Assembly: GCF_030657435.1 (NCBI RefSeq)
Contig: NZ_JAUTWS010000019.1
Location: 57,949-121,948 of the forward strand
Length of the DNA stretch: 64,000 nt
From: Paracraurococcus lichenis
Lineage (GTDB): Bacteria; Pseudomonadota; Alphaproteobacteria; Acetobacterales; Acetobacteraceae
Direction of reading: 5' to 3'
Shown here: positions 17,601 to 25,915 of the stretch, piece by piece
Position numbering within the stretch: the stretch's first letter is position 1
How the letters are laid out: every line of letters begins with the position of its first letter
Program-made: the position numbers and the translations under genes
The notes under the pieces: generated by a model
Databases searched by the model: none
What the model saw: only the letters and a program-made list of their open reading frames with translations
Told to the model about the DNA's origin: nothing

Positions 17601-18106
17601 GCCTCCCTGACGATCTGCTGCGGCAAGCCGCGCACCTGGTCGTCTTCGACATCGACAACCCTACGCAGGCGAATCTGCGGCGTGCCGTGTCGGCCGCCTA
17701 TTACGCCCTCTTCCACCTTCTGACAGCGGTCTGCGCAGCGCAGGCGGCGCCAGCGGAACCGCAATCGCTTCGGTCGGTCCTTCGCCGCGCGCTTACGCAT
17801 GACGGCATGCGTCGGGCTTGCCAAGTCTTCGCACGAGCCGTTGGTAAGCCGCCGGACGCCGTTACGCCGCTGATCCCGGCTACCGTGCCACCGGCCCTGG
17901 CGGTGGTGGCCCAGCGCTTTTGCCTGTTGCAGGCCGCGAGGCATGCCGCTGATTACGACACGGATCTGCCTGTCACGCGAGCGGATGCCGAGGACGCCAT
18001 TGCCTGGGCCCAGGAAGCGATAACCTCCTGGCAGACTGTGGAGGCCATGCCTGAGGCTCGCGCCTTCCTTCTCGCCATGCTGGTCATGGGCCGCCGCAAC
18101 GGCTGA
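17597..18106 (+). CDS. HEPN-domain protein
   Basis: 169 residues, all helical. NLRRAVSAAYYALFHLLTAV near residue 28 is the characteristic first-helix pair of the HEPN superfamily and LLQAARHAADYDTDLP near residue 115 matches the later RHxADYD block. HEPN proteins include RNase toxins, AMP-transfer targets and defence components. I do not see a clean RX4-6H catalytic motif, so RNase activity is uncertain. The start is TTG inside the 4-base TTGA overlap with the preceding small ORF, which implies tight coupling. Base composition is slightly less GC-biased than its neighbours. A two-gene regulatory or toxin-antitoxin unit is plausible, not shown. Confidence 0.7.
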   Translation: MSLPDDLLRQAAHLVVFDIDNPTQANLRRAVSAAYYALFHLLTAVCAAQAAPAEPQSLRSVLRRALTHDGMRRACQVFARAVGKPPDAVTPLIPATVPPALAVVAQRFCLLQAARHAADYDTDLPVTRADAEDAIAWAQEAITSWQTVEAMPEARAFLLAMLVMGRRNG

Positions 18107-18175
18107 GCCCGCCGGTCCAAGGTTTGGCATCATTCTTGCAAGAGCGCTGTCCGAGACAGCCGGAGCGCGGTGTCC

Positions 18176-18844
18176 ATGTCCATCCGCATCGACGCCGAGC
18201 CTGAAGCGGTCACCGCCGAGCGTGCCTCGACCGCCCTGCTGATCATCGACATGCAACGGGACTTCCTCGAGCCGGGCGGCTTCGGCGAGAGCCTCGGCAA
18301 CGACGTCTCCCGCCTCGCGGCCGCCATTGCCCCCTGCCAGGCGGTCCTCGCCACCGCCCGCGCCGCCGGTCTGCTCGTCATCCATACGCGGGAGGGGCAC
18401 CGCCCCGATCTCACCGACTGCCCGCCGGCGAAATGGGAGCGCGGGCTGCCCGGCCGGCGGATCGGCGATCCCGGCCCCATGGGCCGCATCCTGATCCGCG
18501 GCGAAGCGGGACACGACATCGTCCCCGCCCTGGCCCCCGCCCCGGGCGAGGTGGTGTTGGACAAGCCCGGCAAGGGCGCTTTCTGCGAGACCGACCTCGA
18601 CCTCATCCTGCGCAACCGGGGCATCCGCACCCTGCTGGTCTGCGGCGTGACGACCGAGGTCTGCGTGAACACCACGGTGCGGGAGGCCAATGACCGCGGC
18701 TTCCGCTGCGTGGTGCTGGCCGATTGCTGCGGCTCCTACTTCCCGGATTTCCACGCTGCCGGCCTCGCCATGATCAAGGCCCAGGGCGGCATCTTCGGAT
18801 GGGTCTCCGACTCCGCTGCGGTCGTCAGGGCGTTGGCGGGCTGA
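18176..18844 (+). CDS. Isochorismatase-family cysteine hydrolase, biuret-amidohydrolase-like
   Basis: About 222 residues. The catalytic triad of the family is visible: Asp in LIIDMQRDF near residue 22, Lys in LDKPGKGAF and Cys in [38 protein letters not shown] and [11 protein letters not shown] match what I recall of biuret hydrolase (BiuH) closely, so a ureide- or biuret-type amide is the best substrate guess; other N-carbamoyl amides are possible. ATG at 18176 or GTG at 18170 could start it. No allophanate hydrolase or cyanuric-acid gene is adjacent, so the pathway is not confirmed by context. Confidence 0.75.
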   Translation: MSIRIDAEPEAVTAERASTALLIIDMQRDFLEPGGFGESLGNDVSRLAAAIAPCQAVLATARAAGLLVIHTREGHRPDLTDCPPAKWERGLPGRRIGDPGPMGRILIRGEAGHDIVPALAPAPGEVVLDKPGKGAFCETDLDLILRNRGIRTLLVCGVTTEVCVNTTVREANDRGFRCVVLADCCGSYFPDFHAAGLAMIKAQGGIFGWVSDSAAVVRALAG

Positions 18845-18881
18845 CGGGCCGCCTCACCCATAGGTCATTTGCCGCACGCGC

Positions 18882-18911
18882 TTGCGAATAGGCTGCTTAC
18901 CGCCTTCGCAA
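18882..18911 (+). promoter_or_regulatory. Seven-base inverted repeat upstream of an orphan small gene
   Basis: TTGCGAA (18882-18888) and TTCGCAA (18905-18911) are perfect inverted halves 16 bases apart, lying 44 bases before the ATG of the 73-residue gene and followed by CATATT. It could be an operator half-site pair or part of a promoter. Confidence 0.35.
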
Positions 18912-18954
18912 CATATTGGTTGCTCTTGGCAGCCAGGAATGCGCGGGGAAGTGC

Positions 18955-19176
18955 ATGGCGAAGCGGGTGATCGAAACAGTTGGGACGGATGGCGTGACGC
19001 CGCCCCTCTATTTCCTGGGCTATCGTGACCATGGTCAGGGCTGGGAATGCCTCTGGACGCCGAGTCGCACGCGCGCGCGCTTCTTCGACGCGGACGAGGC
19101 CGAGATCGAAATCCGCCTGATCGCGCCCTTCGTGGAGCCGCGGCGGATCCTCTCAGCCCAGCCGGTCCTGGCCTGA
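18955..19176 (+). CDS. Hypothetical 73-residue protein
   Basis: ATG at 18955 is preceded by GGGGAAG at a usable distance. The sequence is compact and looks globular: TPPLYFLGYRDHGQGWECLW, then RARFFDADEAEIEIRLIAPF. It has no signal peptide or membrane segment. I do not recognise the family. It stands alone between the cysteine hydrolase and the convergent carbonic anhydrase gene, with an inverted repeat upstream. Codon use has the strong third-position GC expected of a real gene here. Confidence 0.55.
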   Translation: MAKRVIETVGTDGVTPPLYFLGYRDHGQGWECLWTPSRTRARFFDADEAEIEIRLIAPFVEPRRILSAQPVLA

Positions 19177-19183
19177 TCGAAGT

Positions 19184-19714
19184 TCAGCCGATCAGCCGCA
19201 GCCCGGCGGCGAAGCGCTGCCAGTTCGCGACGTAATGAGTGGCCGAGGCGCGGAGCTGCTCGGCGACCGAGGGCGGCAATTCCCGCACCACCTTGGCCGG
19301 GCTGCCGACGATCAACGAGTAGTCCGGGAACTCCTTGCCCTCCGTCACCAGCGCGCCGGCGCCCAGGATGGAGAAGCGGCCGATCCTGGCCCGGTTCAGC
19401 ACCGTCGCCCCCATGCCGATCAGGGTGCAGTCGCCCACCGTGCAGCCATGCAGGATAGCGTGGTGGCCGACCGTCACCTCCTCCCCCACCGTCAGGGGGC
19501 TGCCGCGGTCGGAATGCAGCAGGGCGGCTTCCTGCACGTTGCTGCGGGCGCCGATCGCCATCGGCTCGTTGTCGGCGCGGATGACGGCGCCGAACCAGAC
19601 GCCGACATCCTCGCCCAGCGTCACGTTGCCGATGACATGCGCGTCCGGCGCCACCCAATAGCGGCCGGCGGGCGGCAGGGTCGGCACCAGGTCGTTCAGC
19701 GCATAGACGGGCAT
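19184..19714 (-). CDS. Gamma-class carbonic anhydrase-like hexapeptide-repeat protein
   Basis: 176 residues forming a left-handed beta-helix: repeated hexapeptide turns such as VIGNVTLGEDVGVWFGAVI, then RIGRFSILGAGALVTEG. The histidine pair in TVGHHAILHGCTVGD, plus the preceding LHSDRG, match the metal-binding residues of the YrdA/PaaY gamma-carbonic-anhydrase group. ATG at 19714 opens on MPVYALNDL; the longer frame is antisense shadow. Enzymes of this group bind zinc or iron and may hydrate CO2 or act on CoA thioesters; which applies is not decided by sequence. Convergent with the 73-residue gene. Confidence 0.9.
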   Translation of the reverse strand: MPVYALNDLVPTLPPAGRYWVAPDAHVIGNVTLGEDVGVWFGAVIRADNEPMAIGARSNVQEAALLHSDRGSPLTVGEEVTVGHHAILHGCTVGDCTLIGMGATVLNRARIGRFSILGAGALVTEGKEFPDYSLIVGSPAKVVRELPPSVAEQLRASATHYVANWQRFAAGLRLIG

Positions 19715-19760
19715 GGGCGGGTCCTCCTGCCCGCCGTCATACGCCCTGCCCGGCGGCCGG

Positions 19761-19976
19761 TCAGCCCCGGCCTGCGCCGGTGATGGGGGTGTGGGAGGGA
19801 GGGTCGCTCGCCGGGAAGCTTTCCATGCTCTCCTCATCCACCGCGGCCTCGTGCTCGGCCTCCTCCTGGGCGGCGCGCACCCAGTGTGCGTCGGCGCGCC
19901 CCTCCGGCCGGCCCTCGGCCTCCCACAGGTGATAGGCCCTTTCGCGGACCCGCTGCTCCCGGTCGGTCTCCGACAT
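19761..19976 (-). CDS. DUF2934 small protein
   Basis: 71 residues. REQRVRERAYHLWEAEGRPE followed by GRADAHWVRA is the DUF2934 signature (xRAyelWEaeGrPeGrdeeHW), common in Alphaproteobacteria. The second half is acidic and probably flexible (ESMESFPASDPPSHTPIT), a tail also found in other small stress-related proteins. Function unknown. It lies between the carbonic anhydrase gene and lrgB, all leftward, with gaps of about 45 and 63 bases, so co-transcription is possible. Confidence 0.8.
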   Translation of the reverse strand: MSETDREQRVRERAYHLWEAEGRPEGRADAHWVRAAQEEAEHEAAVDEESMESFPASDPPSHTPITGAGRG

Positions 19977-20039
19977 CGCTCTCTCCCATGCTCCGCCGGC
20001 GCAAGGCGGCGGCGGGCGGATCGTTGCCGCCGCCCCACA

Positions 20040-20762
20040 TCAACCGCCCGCCAGCAGCCGCCAGAGCAGCGGCAGCAGCAGGGCGGTGGCCAGCGCGTTC
20101 AGCCCCATGGCGAGGCCGCTGAAGGCCCCGGCCGTGGCATTGACCGAGAGCGCCCGCGCCGTGCCGATGCCATGCGCGGCGGTGCCGATGGCCAGCCCCC
20201 GCGCCCGCCAGTCCCGGACGCGGGCGAGGTCCAGCACCGCCGGCCCCAGCGCCGCCCCGACCACGCCGGAGCAGATGACCACCGCGGCGGTCAGCGAGGG
20301 CAGGCCGCCGATCCTCTCCGCGATGCCCATGGCGACCGGGGTGGTGACGGAGCGCGGGGCGAGGGAGGCCGTCACCTCCGGCGTCGCGCCCAGCGCCAGG
20401 GCGAAGGCGACGCCTGCCGCAGCGGCGAAGACCCCGCCGCCGACCACGCTCAGCACCGCGGCGAGGGCCGAGCGGCGGACGAGCTGCCATTGCCGGTGCA
20501 GCGGCACGGCCAGCGCCACGGTGGCGGGGCCGAGGAGGAAATGGACGAATTGCGCGCCCTCGAAATAGGCGCGGTAGTCGATGCCCGAGAGCAGCAGCCC
20601 CGCCGCCAGCAGGGCGACGGCGAAGAGCACGGGATTGGCCACCGGATGCCGCCGGCAGAGGCGCTGCAGTTGCTGCGCCCCGAGCCAGGCGAGCAAGGTC
20701 GCCGTCAGCGCGGCCAGCGGCGCCCGGGCCAGGTAGACCCAGATCTCCGACAATTCCTGCAT
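20040..20762 (-). CDS. lrgB: LrgB/CidB-family inner-membrane protein
   Basis: 240 residues with about seven hydrophobic segments. SVTTPVAMGIAERIGGLPSL and GTAAHGIGTARALS are the LrgB signature regions. LrgA and LrgB homologues form an inner-membrane complex regarded as anti-holin-like and, in plants and some bacteria, involved in carboxylate (glycolate/pyruvate) export. Its start overlaps the lrgA stop as ATGA, so the two are translated together. No LytSR-type regulator is adjacent in the window. Confidence 0.9.
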   Translation of the reverse strand: MQELSEIWVYLARAPLAALTATLLAWLGAQQLQRLCRRHPVANPVLFAVALLAAGLLLSGIDYRAYFEGAQFVHFLLGPATVALAVPLHRQWQLVRRSALAAVLSVVGGGVFAAAAGVAFALALGATPEVTASLAPRSVTTPVAMGIAERIGGLPSLTAAVVICSGVVGAALGPAVLDLARVRDWRARGLAIGTAAHGIGTARALSVNATAGAFSGLAMGLNALATALLLPLLWRLLAGG

Positions 20763-21106
20763 CAGCCGAGCCTGCGGAGCAGCGCCTGGGCCAGCCGCCC
20801 CGTCGCGGCGATGGCCAGCAGCGTGCCGGCCAGCACGGCCAGCGAGATCGGCGCCCAGTCCCGCGCCAGCAGCGGCAGGTAGAGCACCACCCCGACCCCG
20901 GCCGGGACGAAGAGCAGGCCGAGATTGCCGAGCAGCGCATCCGCGGTGGCGCCGAGCGCGGCCGGCGCCTCCCGCCCGCGCAGGACGAGGGCGGCGAAGA
21001 GCAGCACCATGCCGAGCACCGGGCCCGGGACCGGCAGGTGCAGGGCGCGGACCAGGACCTCGCCGGCCAGCTGGCAGGTGAGCAGGGTGGTCAGGGCGGC
21101 GATCAT
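20762..21106 (-). CDS. lrgA: CidA/LrgA-family membrane protein
   Basis: 114 residues with four hydrophobic helices, the normal form of LrgA/CidA: ALHLPVPGPVLGMVLLFAAL and GLLFVPAGVGVVLYLPLL are the conserved helix pairs with the PGPVLGM signature. ATG at 21106 has GGAGGA seven bases upstream, which decides against the longer frame to 21184. First gene of the lrgAB pair; divergent from the TauD gene across 126 bases. Confidence 0.9.
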   Translation of the reverse strand: MIAALTTLLTCQLAGEVLVRALHLPVPGPVLGMVLLFAALVLRGREAPAALGATADALLGNLGLLFVPAGVGVVLYLPLLARDWAPISLAVLAGTLLAIAATGRLAQALLRRLG

Positions 21107-21125
21107 GCGGGGGTCCTCCGGGCGG

Positions 21126-21153
21126 TTGCGGCCATGGCCTGCCATCCTATCGC
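21126..21153 (+). promoter_or_regulatory. Possible promoter of the TauD-coaBC transcript
   Basis: TTGCGG (21126-21131) and TATCGC (21148-21153) are 16 bases apart in the lrgA/tauD divergent region, about 80 bases before the dioxygenase gene. The -10 is poor, so this is tentative. Confidence 0.3.
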
Positions 21154-21232
21154 CCATGGGCCGGCCCGGATTGGCGCCCGCCATGCCGCGGCGCTAGCCT
21201 TCCGGCCACACGGCCCTGCAAGGAAAACCGGC

Positions 21233-22111
21233 ATGTCCTCCCTCAGCGCCCTCGACGGCCCCCGCATCAAGGCCCGCGACGAATCCGGCCGCCCCTACGA
21301 GACCATCCGGATCGACCGCCTGACGCCGGTGATCGGCGCCGAGATCAGCGGCGTGGACCTGGCCGCCCCGACCAACCACCAGATGGACGAGATCCACCGG
21401 GCGCTGGCGGAGCACCTGGTGATCTTCTTCCGCGACCAGCACATGTCGCAGCAGCAGCACCTGGATTTCGGCCGCCGCTTCGGCGAACTGCACCTGCACC
21501 CCGCCGCGCCGCACGAGCCTGGCCACCCCGAGCTCATGGTCATCAAGGCCGACGAGAATTCCCTCCGCGCCAATGGCGAGGGCTGGCACTCCGACGTCTC
21601 CTGCGACGAGTATCCGCCGATGGGCAGCATCCTCTACATCAAGGAATGCCCGCCGGCCGGCGGCGACACGCTCTTTGCCAGCATGTATGCGGCCTATGAC
21701 GCGCTGTCGGACCGGATGAAGGCCTATCTCGAGGGCCTGACCGCCGAGCACAGCGGCGAGCATGTCTATCGCGGGATGTTCGCGAAGGAGGGGGTGGCGG
21801 ACAAGGCCAGCTACCCCCGCGCGGAGCACCCGGTGGTGCGCAGGCATCCCGTGACCGGGCGCCGCGCGCTCTACGTGAACCGCGGCTTCACCACGCGCAT
21901 CCTCGGCATCCCGCGCGACGAGAGCGACGGGATCCTGCGCTATCTCTACGAGCACATGGAGAACCCGCTCTTCCAGTGCCGCTTCCGCTGGCAGCCGAAC
22001 TCGGTGGCCTTCTGGGACAACCGCTGCGCCCAGCACCGGGCGATGTGGGACTACTGGCCGCACCGGCGCTACGGCAACCGGGTGACGGTGAAGGGCGAGC
22101 GGCCGGTCTGA
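21233..22111 (+). CDS. TauD/TfdA-family 2-oxoglutarate-dependent dioxygenase
   Basis: 292 residues. The iron-binding facial triad is visible: His and Asp in GWHSDVSCDEYPP, and the distal His in CAQHRAMWDYWPHRRYGNRV, whose following Arg binds 2-oxoglutarate. GAEISGVDLAAP and VIFFRDQHMS near the start are classical TauD text. The enzyme hydroxylates a small acid such as taurine, a sulfonate or an alkyl sulfate, using O2 and 2-oxoglutarate; the substrate is not evident. Its TGA shares a base with the coaBC ATG, so both are translated from one mRNA. Confidence 0.88.
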   Translation: MSSLSALDGPRIKARDESGRPYETIRIDRLTPVIGAEISGVDLAAPTNHQMDEIHRALAEHLVIFFRDQHMSQQQHLDFGRRFGELHLHPAAPHEPGHPELMVIKADENSLRANGEGWHSDVSCDEYPPMGSILYIKECPPAGGDTLFASMYAAYDALSDRMKAYLEGLTAEHSGEHVYRGMFAKEGVADKASYPRAEHPVVRRHPVTGRRALYVNRGFTTRILGIPRDESDGILRYLYEHMENPLFQCRFRWQPNSVAFWDNRCAQHRAMWDYWPHRRYGNRVTVKGERPV

Positions 22112-23298
22112 TGCTGACCGACCGCCGCGTACTGCTGGTCGTCTCCGGCAGCATCGCCGCCTACAAGGCGCTGGACCTCGTGCGCCTGCTGCGCAAGGCA
22201 GGTGCTGCAGTGACGGCCATCCTGACCGCGGGCGGCGCGCGCTTCGTGACGAAGGAGGCGCTGGCGGGCATCACCGGCCAGCGCGTGCATGACGACCTCT
22301 GGGCCGCCGAGGCGGAGATCGGCCATATCCGCCTGGCGCGCTGGCCGGACCTCGTGGTGGTCGCGCCGGCGTCCGCAGGCCTGCTGGCGCGCATGGCGCA
22401 GGGGCTGACGGACGACCTGGCGGCGACGGTGCTGCTGGCGACGCGCGCGCCGGTGCTGGTGGCGCCGGCGATGAACCCGGCGATGTGGGAGCATCCGGCG
22501 ACGCGGGCGAACATGGCGGCGCTGCGGTCGCGCGGGGTGCGCGTGGTCGGGCCAGGCACCGGCGCGATGGCGGAGCCGGAAAGCGGGCCCGGACGCCTCG
22601 CCGAGCCGCCGGAGATCCTGGCGGCCATCGAGGCGATGCTCGCGCCCGGCGGGCGGCCGCTCGCGGGGCGGCATGCCCTGGTCACCGCCGGCCCGACGCA
22701 TGAGCCGATCGATCCCGTGCGCTACATCGCCAACCGCAGCAGCGGCAAGCAGGGTTATGCCATCGCCGCGGCGCTGGCGGCGCTCGGCGCGCGCGTCACG
22801 CTGGTCAGCGGCCCGGTGATGCTGCCCGACCCGCCGGGCGTCACTGCCGTGCGCGTCGAATCGGCGCGCGAGATGCTGGCGGCCTGCGAGGCGGCGCTGC
22901 CGGCCGACATCGCCGTGATGGCGGCGGCGGTAGCGGATTGGCGCGTGGCGCGGGAGGCGACGCAGAAGCTGAAAAAGGAGCCGGGGGCGGCGGCGCCGGT
23001 GCTGGAGATGGCGCTGAACCCGGACATCCTGGCGACCCTCTCCCGCCATGCGCAGCGGCCCGGCCTGGTGGTGGGCTTCGCGGCGGAGACGGAGAAGGTG
23101 GTACAGCATGCGACGGAGAAGCGGCTGCGCAAGGGCTGCGACTGGATCGTCGCCAACGACGTCTCGGGCGACGTCATGGGCGGCGAGCGCAATACGGTCC
23201 ACCTGGTGACGGCCGAGGGTGTGGAGGACTGGCCGGAACTGCCCAAATCCGAGGTCGCCGAGCGCCTCGCCCGCCGCATCGCGGAGGCGATGGCGTAA
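22111..23298 (+). CDS. coaBC: Bifunctional phosphopantothenoylcysteine decarboxylase / phosphopantothenate-cysteine ligase
   Basis: 395 residues, two domains. The N-terminal CoaC flavoprotein (about 1-180) shows VVSGSIAAYKALDLVRLL and the PAMNPAMW substrate clamp. The C-terminal CoaB synthetase (about 190-395) shows VTAGPTHEPIDPVRYIANRS, SGKQGYAIAAAL and the KLKK nucleotide-binding loop. It makes 4'-phosphopantetheine from phosphopantothenate and cysteine in CoA biosynthesis. The CTP/ATP preference is usually CTP in bacteria. It starts 1 base inside the dioxygenase stop. Confidence 0.95.
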   Translation: MLTDRRVLLVVSGSIAAYKALDLVRLLRKAGAAVTAILTAGGARFVTKEALAGITGQRVHDDLWAAEAEIGHIRLARWPDLVVVAPASAGLLARMAQGLTDDLAATVLLATRAPVLVAPAMNPAMWEHPATRANMAALRSRGVRVVGPGTGAMAEPESGPGRLAEPPEILAAIEAMLAPGGRPLAGRHALVTAGPTHEPIDPVRYIANRSSGKQGYAIAAALAALGARVTLVSGPVMLPDPPGVTAVRVESAREMLAACEAALPADIAVMAAAVADWRVAREATQKLKKEPGAAAPVLEMALNPDILATLSRHAQRPGLVVGFAAETEKVVQHATEKRLRKGCDWIVANDVSGDVMGGERNTVHLVTAEGVEDWPELPKSEVAERLARRIAEAMA

Positions 23299-23345
23299 GC
23301 GAGCGCGCCGTCTGCGCGCTCGACGCGGTTGAAGGCGCCTCCGCC

Positions 23346-24584
23346 CTATGGCCAGGCAAACGGCGAAGGGAACGGCCGCCCGAAGGGGCGCCCGGCCTTC
23401 ACCACCTGCACCGGCTTCAGCCACTGCTCCCCGCGCCGGCGGTTGTTGCGGGTGTCGACGAACTCCACCGGCTCCCGCACCAGTTCCAGGATGGAGACAT
23501 CGCCCGGTGCGCCGACCTGCAGGGTGCCGAGCTTCTCCACCCGGTCGATGATGCGCGCCGGCGCGACGGTCGCCATCGCCACCACCTGCTCCAGGCTGTA
23601 GCCGTTGTTCAGGAACTTGCTCATCACCCAGGGCAGGAAGGGCAGGCCCGGCGTATTGCCGGAGACGGCGTGGATGTCGCTGCTGATCACGTCCGGCCCG
23701 AAGCCCTGGTCGCGCGCCGGCTCGAAGACCGTGTAGTCGAAGCTGCCGCCGCCATGCCCGACATCGATCACCACGCCGCGCTGCTTCGCCCGCAGTGCCG
23801 CCGGCACCACGCGGCCGTTCTGCACCGTATTGTTGCCCGCGCCGCTGAAGGCATGCGTCAGGATGTCGCCGGGGCGGAGCAGGTCCAGCAGTTCCTCGAT
23901 GTTTCCCGGCGCGTTGCCGATATGGCACATCACGCGCGCCCAAGGGCCGGCCATCTCTGCGGCGCGGATGGCGCGCTTCAGCGGCTCCAGCCCGTTGTTG
24001 CCCACCACCTCCTGCGTCATCCGCACCTTGATGCCGAGGCAGACATCGCGGTTCTCCGCCGCGGTCTTCGCCGCCAGCTCCACCATCGCGTGGTCGATGT
24101 TCAGCATCTCCCCGACGGGGAAGCCGGCCAGGCCGAAATTGGCGATGTGGCAGAAGCCCAGCAGCCGCGTGCGGGCCCGCGCCATGACCGCATGGCGGAA
24201 GAGCGAGAAGGTGCTGCTGCCGGCATCGCCCGCACTCACATAGGTCGTCGTCGCGGTGAAGGGCACCAGCTCGTCGGCCGGCAGGCCGATGGCCGAAACC
24301 TCAGGATAGACATGCGCGTGCAGGTCCACGAGGCCGGGGCAGACCAGCTTGCCCGTCGCGTCGATCACGGCCGCGGCGCGGTCGGCGGGGATGTCGGTCT
24401 CCACCGCCGCAACGAGGCCGTTGCGGATGGCGACGTCCCGCCGGCCGCGCAGGGTCTGCGAGGGGTCCACGACCTCCCCGCCCTTGATCAGCAGGTCGTG
24501 CCGCAGGGTCTGCCCGCCGGCGGCGGTGCCGAGGGCGAGCGTGGCCGCCCCGCCCAGCAGGGCGCGGCGCGGGATGTCGTGCAT
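23346..24584 (-). CDS. Exported amidohydrolase/deacetylase-family metallohydrolase
   Basis: 412 residues. The N-terminus MHDIPRRALLGGAATLALGT has a twin-Arg-like export signal, so the enzyme may be periplasmic. The amidohydrolase metal ligands can be followed: HAH in GLVDLHAHVYP, a lysine for carbamylation in CLGIKVRMTQEV, His in MCHIGNAP and THAFSGAG, and Asp in ISSDIHAVSG. This is the dihydroorotase-like AHD1 group of N-acyl or N-carbamoyl hydrolases; the substrate is unknown. Divergent from the solA-like gene by 80 bases, suggesting a shared catabolic locus. Confidence 0.82.
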   Translation of the reverse strand: MHDIPRRALLGGAATLALGTAAGGQTLRHDLLIKGGEVVDPSQTLRGRRDVAIRNGLVAAVETDIPADRAAAVIDATGKLVCPGLVDLHAHVYPEVSAIGLPADELVPFTATTTYVSAGDAGSSTFSLFRHAVMARARTRLLGFCHIANFGLAGFPVGEMLNIDHAMVELAAKTAAENRDVCLGIKVRMTQEVVGNNGLEPLKRAIRAAEMAGPWARVMCHIGNAPGNIEELLDLLRPGDILTHAFSGAGNNTVQNGRVVPAALRAKQRGVVIDVGHGGGSFDYTVFEPARDQGFGPDVISSDIHAVSGNTPGLPFLPWVMSKFLNNGYSLEQVVAMATVAPARIIDRVEKLGTLQVGAPGDVSILELVREPVEFVDTRNNRRRGEQWLKPVQVVKAGRPFGRPFPSPFAWP

Positions 24585-24664
24585 GGTGTCCTCCCCTGGC
24601 GCGGCGGCCTATGGCACGCCGGCGCGGTCGTGGCAGGATGCCACGGTTCGGAGCGGGGTGCGCA

Positions 24665-25795
24665 ATGGCCTTCGACGTCATCGTGGTGGGCATCGGCGGC
24701 ATGGGCAGCGCCACCGCCTGGCAATTGGCACGGCGCGGCCAGCGCGTGCTGGGGCTGGAGCGCTTCGACATCCCGCATGCCATGGGCTCCTCGCACGGGG
24801 TCACGCGCATCATCCGCCTGCCCTATTACGAGGACCCGGCCTACGTCCCGCTGCTGCACCGCGCCTATTCGCTGTGGCGGGAGCTGGAGGCGGCGACGGG
24901 GGAGCGCGTGCTGCACATCCATGGCTCGCTGGATGGCGGCCTCGAGGAAGGCGTCGTCTTCAACGGCGCGCTGCACTCGGCCCGGCTGCACGACCTGCCG
25001 CACGAGGTGCTGACGGGCGAGCAGGTGAATGCCCGCTTCCCCGGCTATGCCATGCCCGCCGGCATGCGCTTCGTCCTGCAGCCCCAGGGCGGCTATGTGA
25101 TGAGCGAGCGCGCGATCGTCGCGCATGTCCGCGCCGCCCAGGCCGCCGGCGCCGAGATCCATGCGCGCGAGCGGGTGCTGGGCTGGGAGGCGCGGCCGGG
25201 CGGCGAGGGCGTCGTGGTCACCACCGACCGCGGCCGCTACGAGGCGGCGCGGCTGGTGCTGACCGCCGGCGCCTGGATGGCCGACCTCGCCCCGCTGCTG
25301 CAGGGCGTGGCCGTGCCGGAGCGGCAGGTGCTGGCCTGGCTGCAGCCGCAACGCCCGGACCTGTTCGTGCCGGAACGCTTCCCAGTCTTCAACCTCGAGG
25401 CAAAGGAGGGCCGCTATTACGGCTTCCCGGTGGTGGAGGTGCCCGGCTTCAAATTCGGCCGCTACAACCACCGGCAGGAGCGGATGCCGGCCGAGCGGAT
25501 GAACCGCGAGGTGGAGGCCGAGGACGAGGCGATCCTGCGCGCCTTCGCCGGCCGCTACTTCCCGCAGGGCACCGGCCCGACCATGGCGCTGCGTGCCTGC
25601 ATCTTCACCAATACCCCGGACGAGCACTTCATCCTCGACCGGCATCCGGCCCACCGCCAGGTGGTGGTCGCCTCGCCCTGCTCCGGCCACGGCTACAAAT
25701 TCTGTTCCGTGATCGGGGAGGTGCTGGCCGACCTCGCCACCGGTGACGGGACGACGCGGCACGAGATCGGCTTCCTGCGGCTGGGGCGGCTGTAA
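24665..25795 (+). CDS. Monomeric sarcosine oxidase / N-methyltryptophan oxidase-like FAD enzyme
   Basis: 376 residues, family length. VIVVGIGGMGSATAWQLARR is the N-terminal FAD GxGxxG motif and SSHGVTRIIRLPYYEDPAYV the conserved active-site Arg block. SPCSGHGYKFCSVIGEVL near the C-terminus holds the cysteine to which FAD is covalently bound in sarcosine oxidase. These enzymes oxidise N-methyl groups of secondary or tertiary amines, giving formaldehyde and H2O2. I use no gene symbol because solA and soxA cannot be told apart here. ATG at 24665 starts directly on the flavin motif. Confidence 0.9.
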   Translation: MAFDVIVVGIGGMGSATAWQLARRGQRVLGLERFDIPHAMGSSHGVTRIIRLPYYEDPAYVPLLHRAYSLWRELEAATGERVLHIHGSLDGGLEEGVVFNGALHSARLHDLPHEVLTGEQVNARFPGYAMPAGMRFVLQPQGGYVMSERAIVAHVRAAQAAGAEIHARERVLGWEARPGGEGVVVTTDRGRYEAARLVLTAGAWMADLAPLLQGVAVPERQVLAWLQPQRPDLFVPERFPVFNLEAKEGRYYGFPVVEVPGFKFGRYNHRQERMPAERMNREVEAEDEAILRAFAGRYFPQGTGPTMALRACIFTNTPDEHFILDRHPAHRQVVVASPCSGHGYKFCSVIGEVLADLATGDGTTRHEIGFLRLGRL

Positions 25796-25817
25796 GGCTG
25801 GGGAGGAGATGTTTTTT

Positions 25818-25855
25818 GTGAGTCGGGTGCCGCCGCGCGGCAGATGCCGACTCAC
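25818..25855. terminator. Nine-base-pair hairpin downstream of the sarcosine-oxidase-like gene
   Basis: GTGAGTCGG (25818-25826) and CCGACTCAC (25847-25855) pair perfectly; an inner TGCCGCC/GGCAG-type pairing is possible. TTTTTT lies just before it on the plus strand, so on the minus strand the stem would be followed by an A-tract rather than a U-tract. It starts 22 bases after the gene's stop. Its right arm is shared with the dispersed tail sequence. Confidence 0.45.
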
Positions 25856-25896
25856 AGAAATAGAGGTGGGGCTCGGGGAGGATACTTCCTCCCCGA
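25849..25896 (-). repeat. Dispersed hairpin-plus-tail element, copy 1 (terminator of the esterase gene)
   Basis: On the minus strand TCGGGGAGGA (25887-25896) pairs with TCCTCCCCGA (25873-25882), ten perfect pairs with loop AGTA, and is followed by a pyrimidine-rich tail ending in TCTATTTCTGTGAGTC (25849-25864). The same 16-base tail follows a hairpin after pheT at 32530. It begins about 20 bases beyond the esterase stop and can serve as its terminator. Confidence 0.65.
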
Positions 25897-25915
25897 CTTT
25901 GTGCCTGTGCTTCGC

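Noticed and set aside
18176..18844. A cyanuric acid/biuret degradation cluster
   Set aside because: Only the biuret-hydrolase-like enzyme is present; no cyanuric acid amidohydrolase, allophanate hydrolase or urea carboxylase lies nearby.
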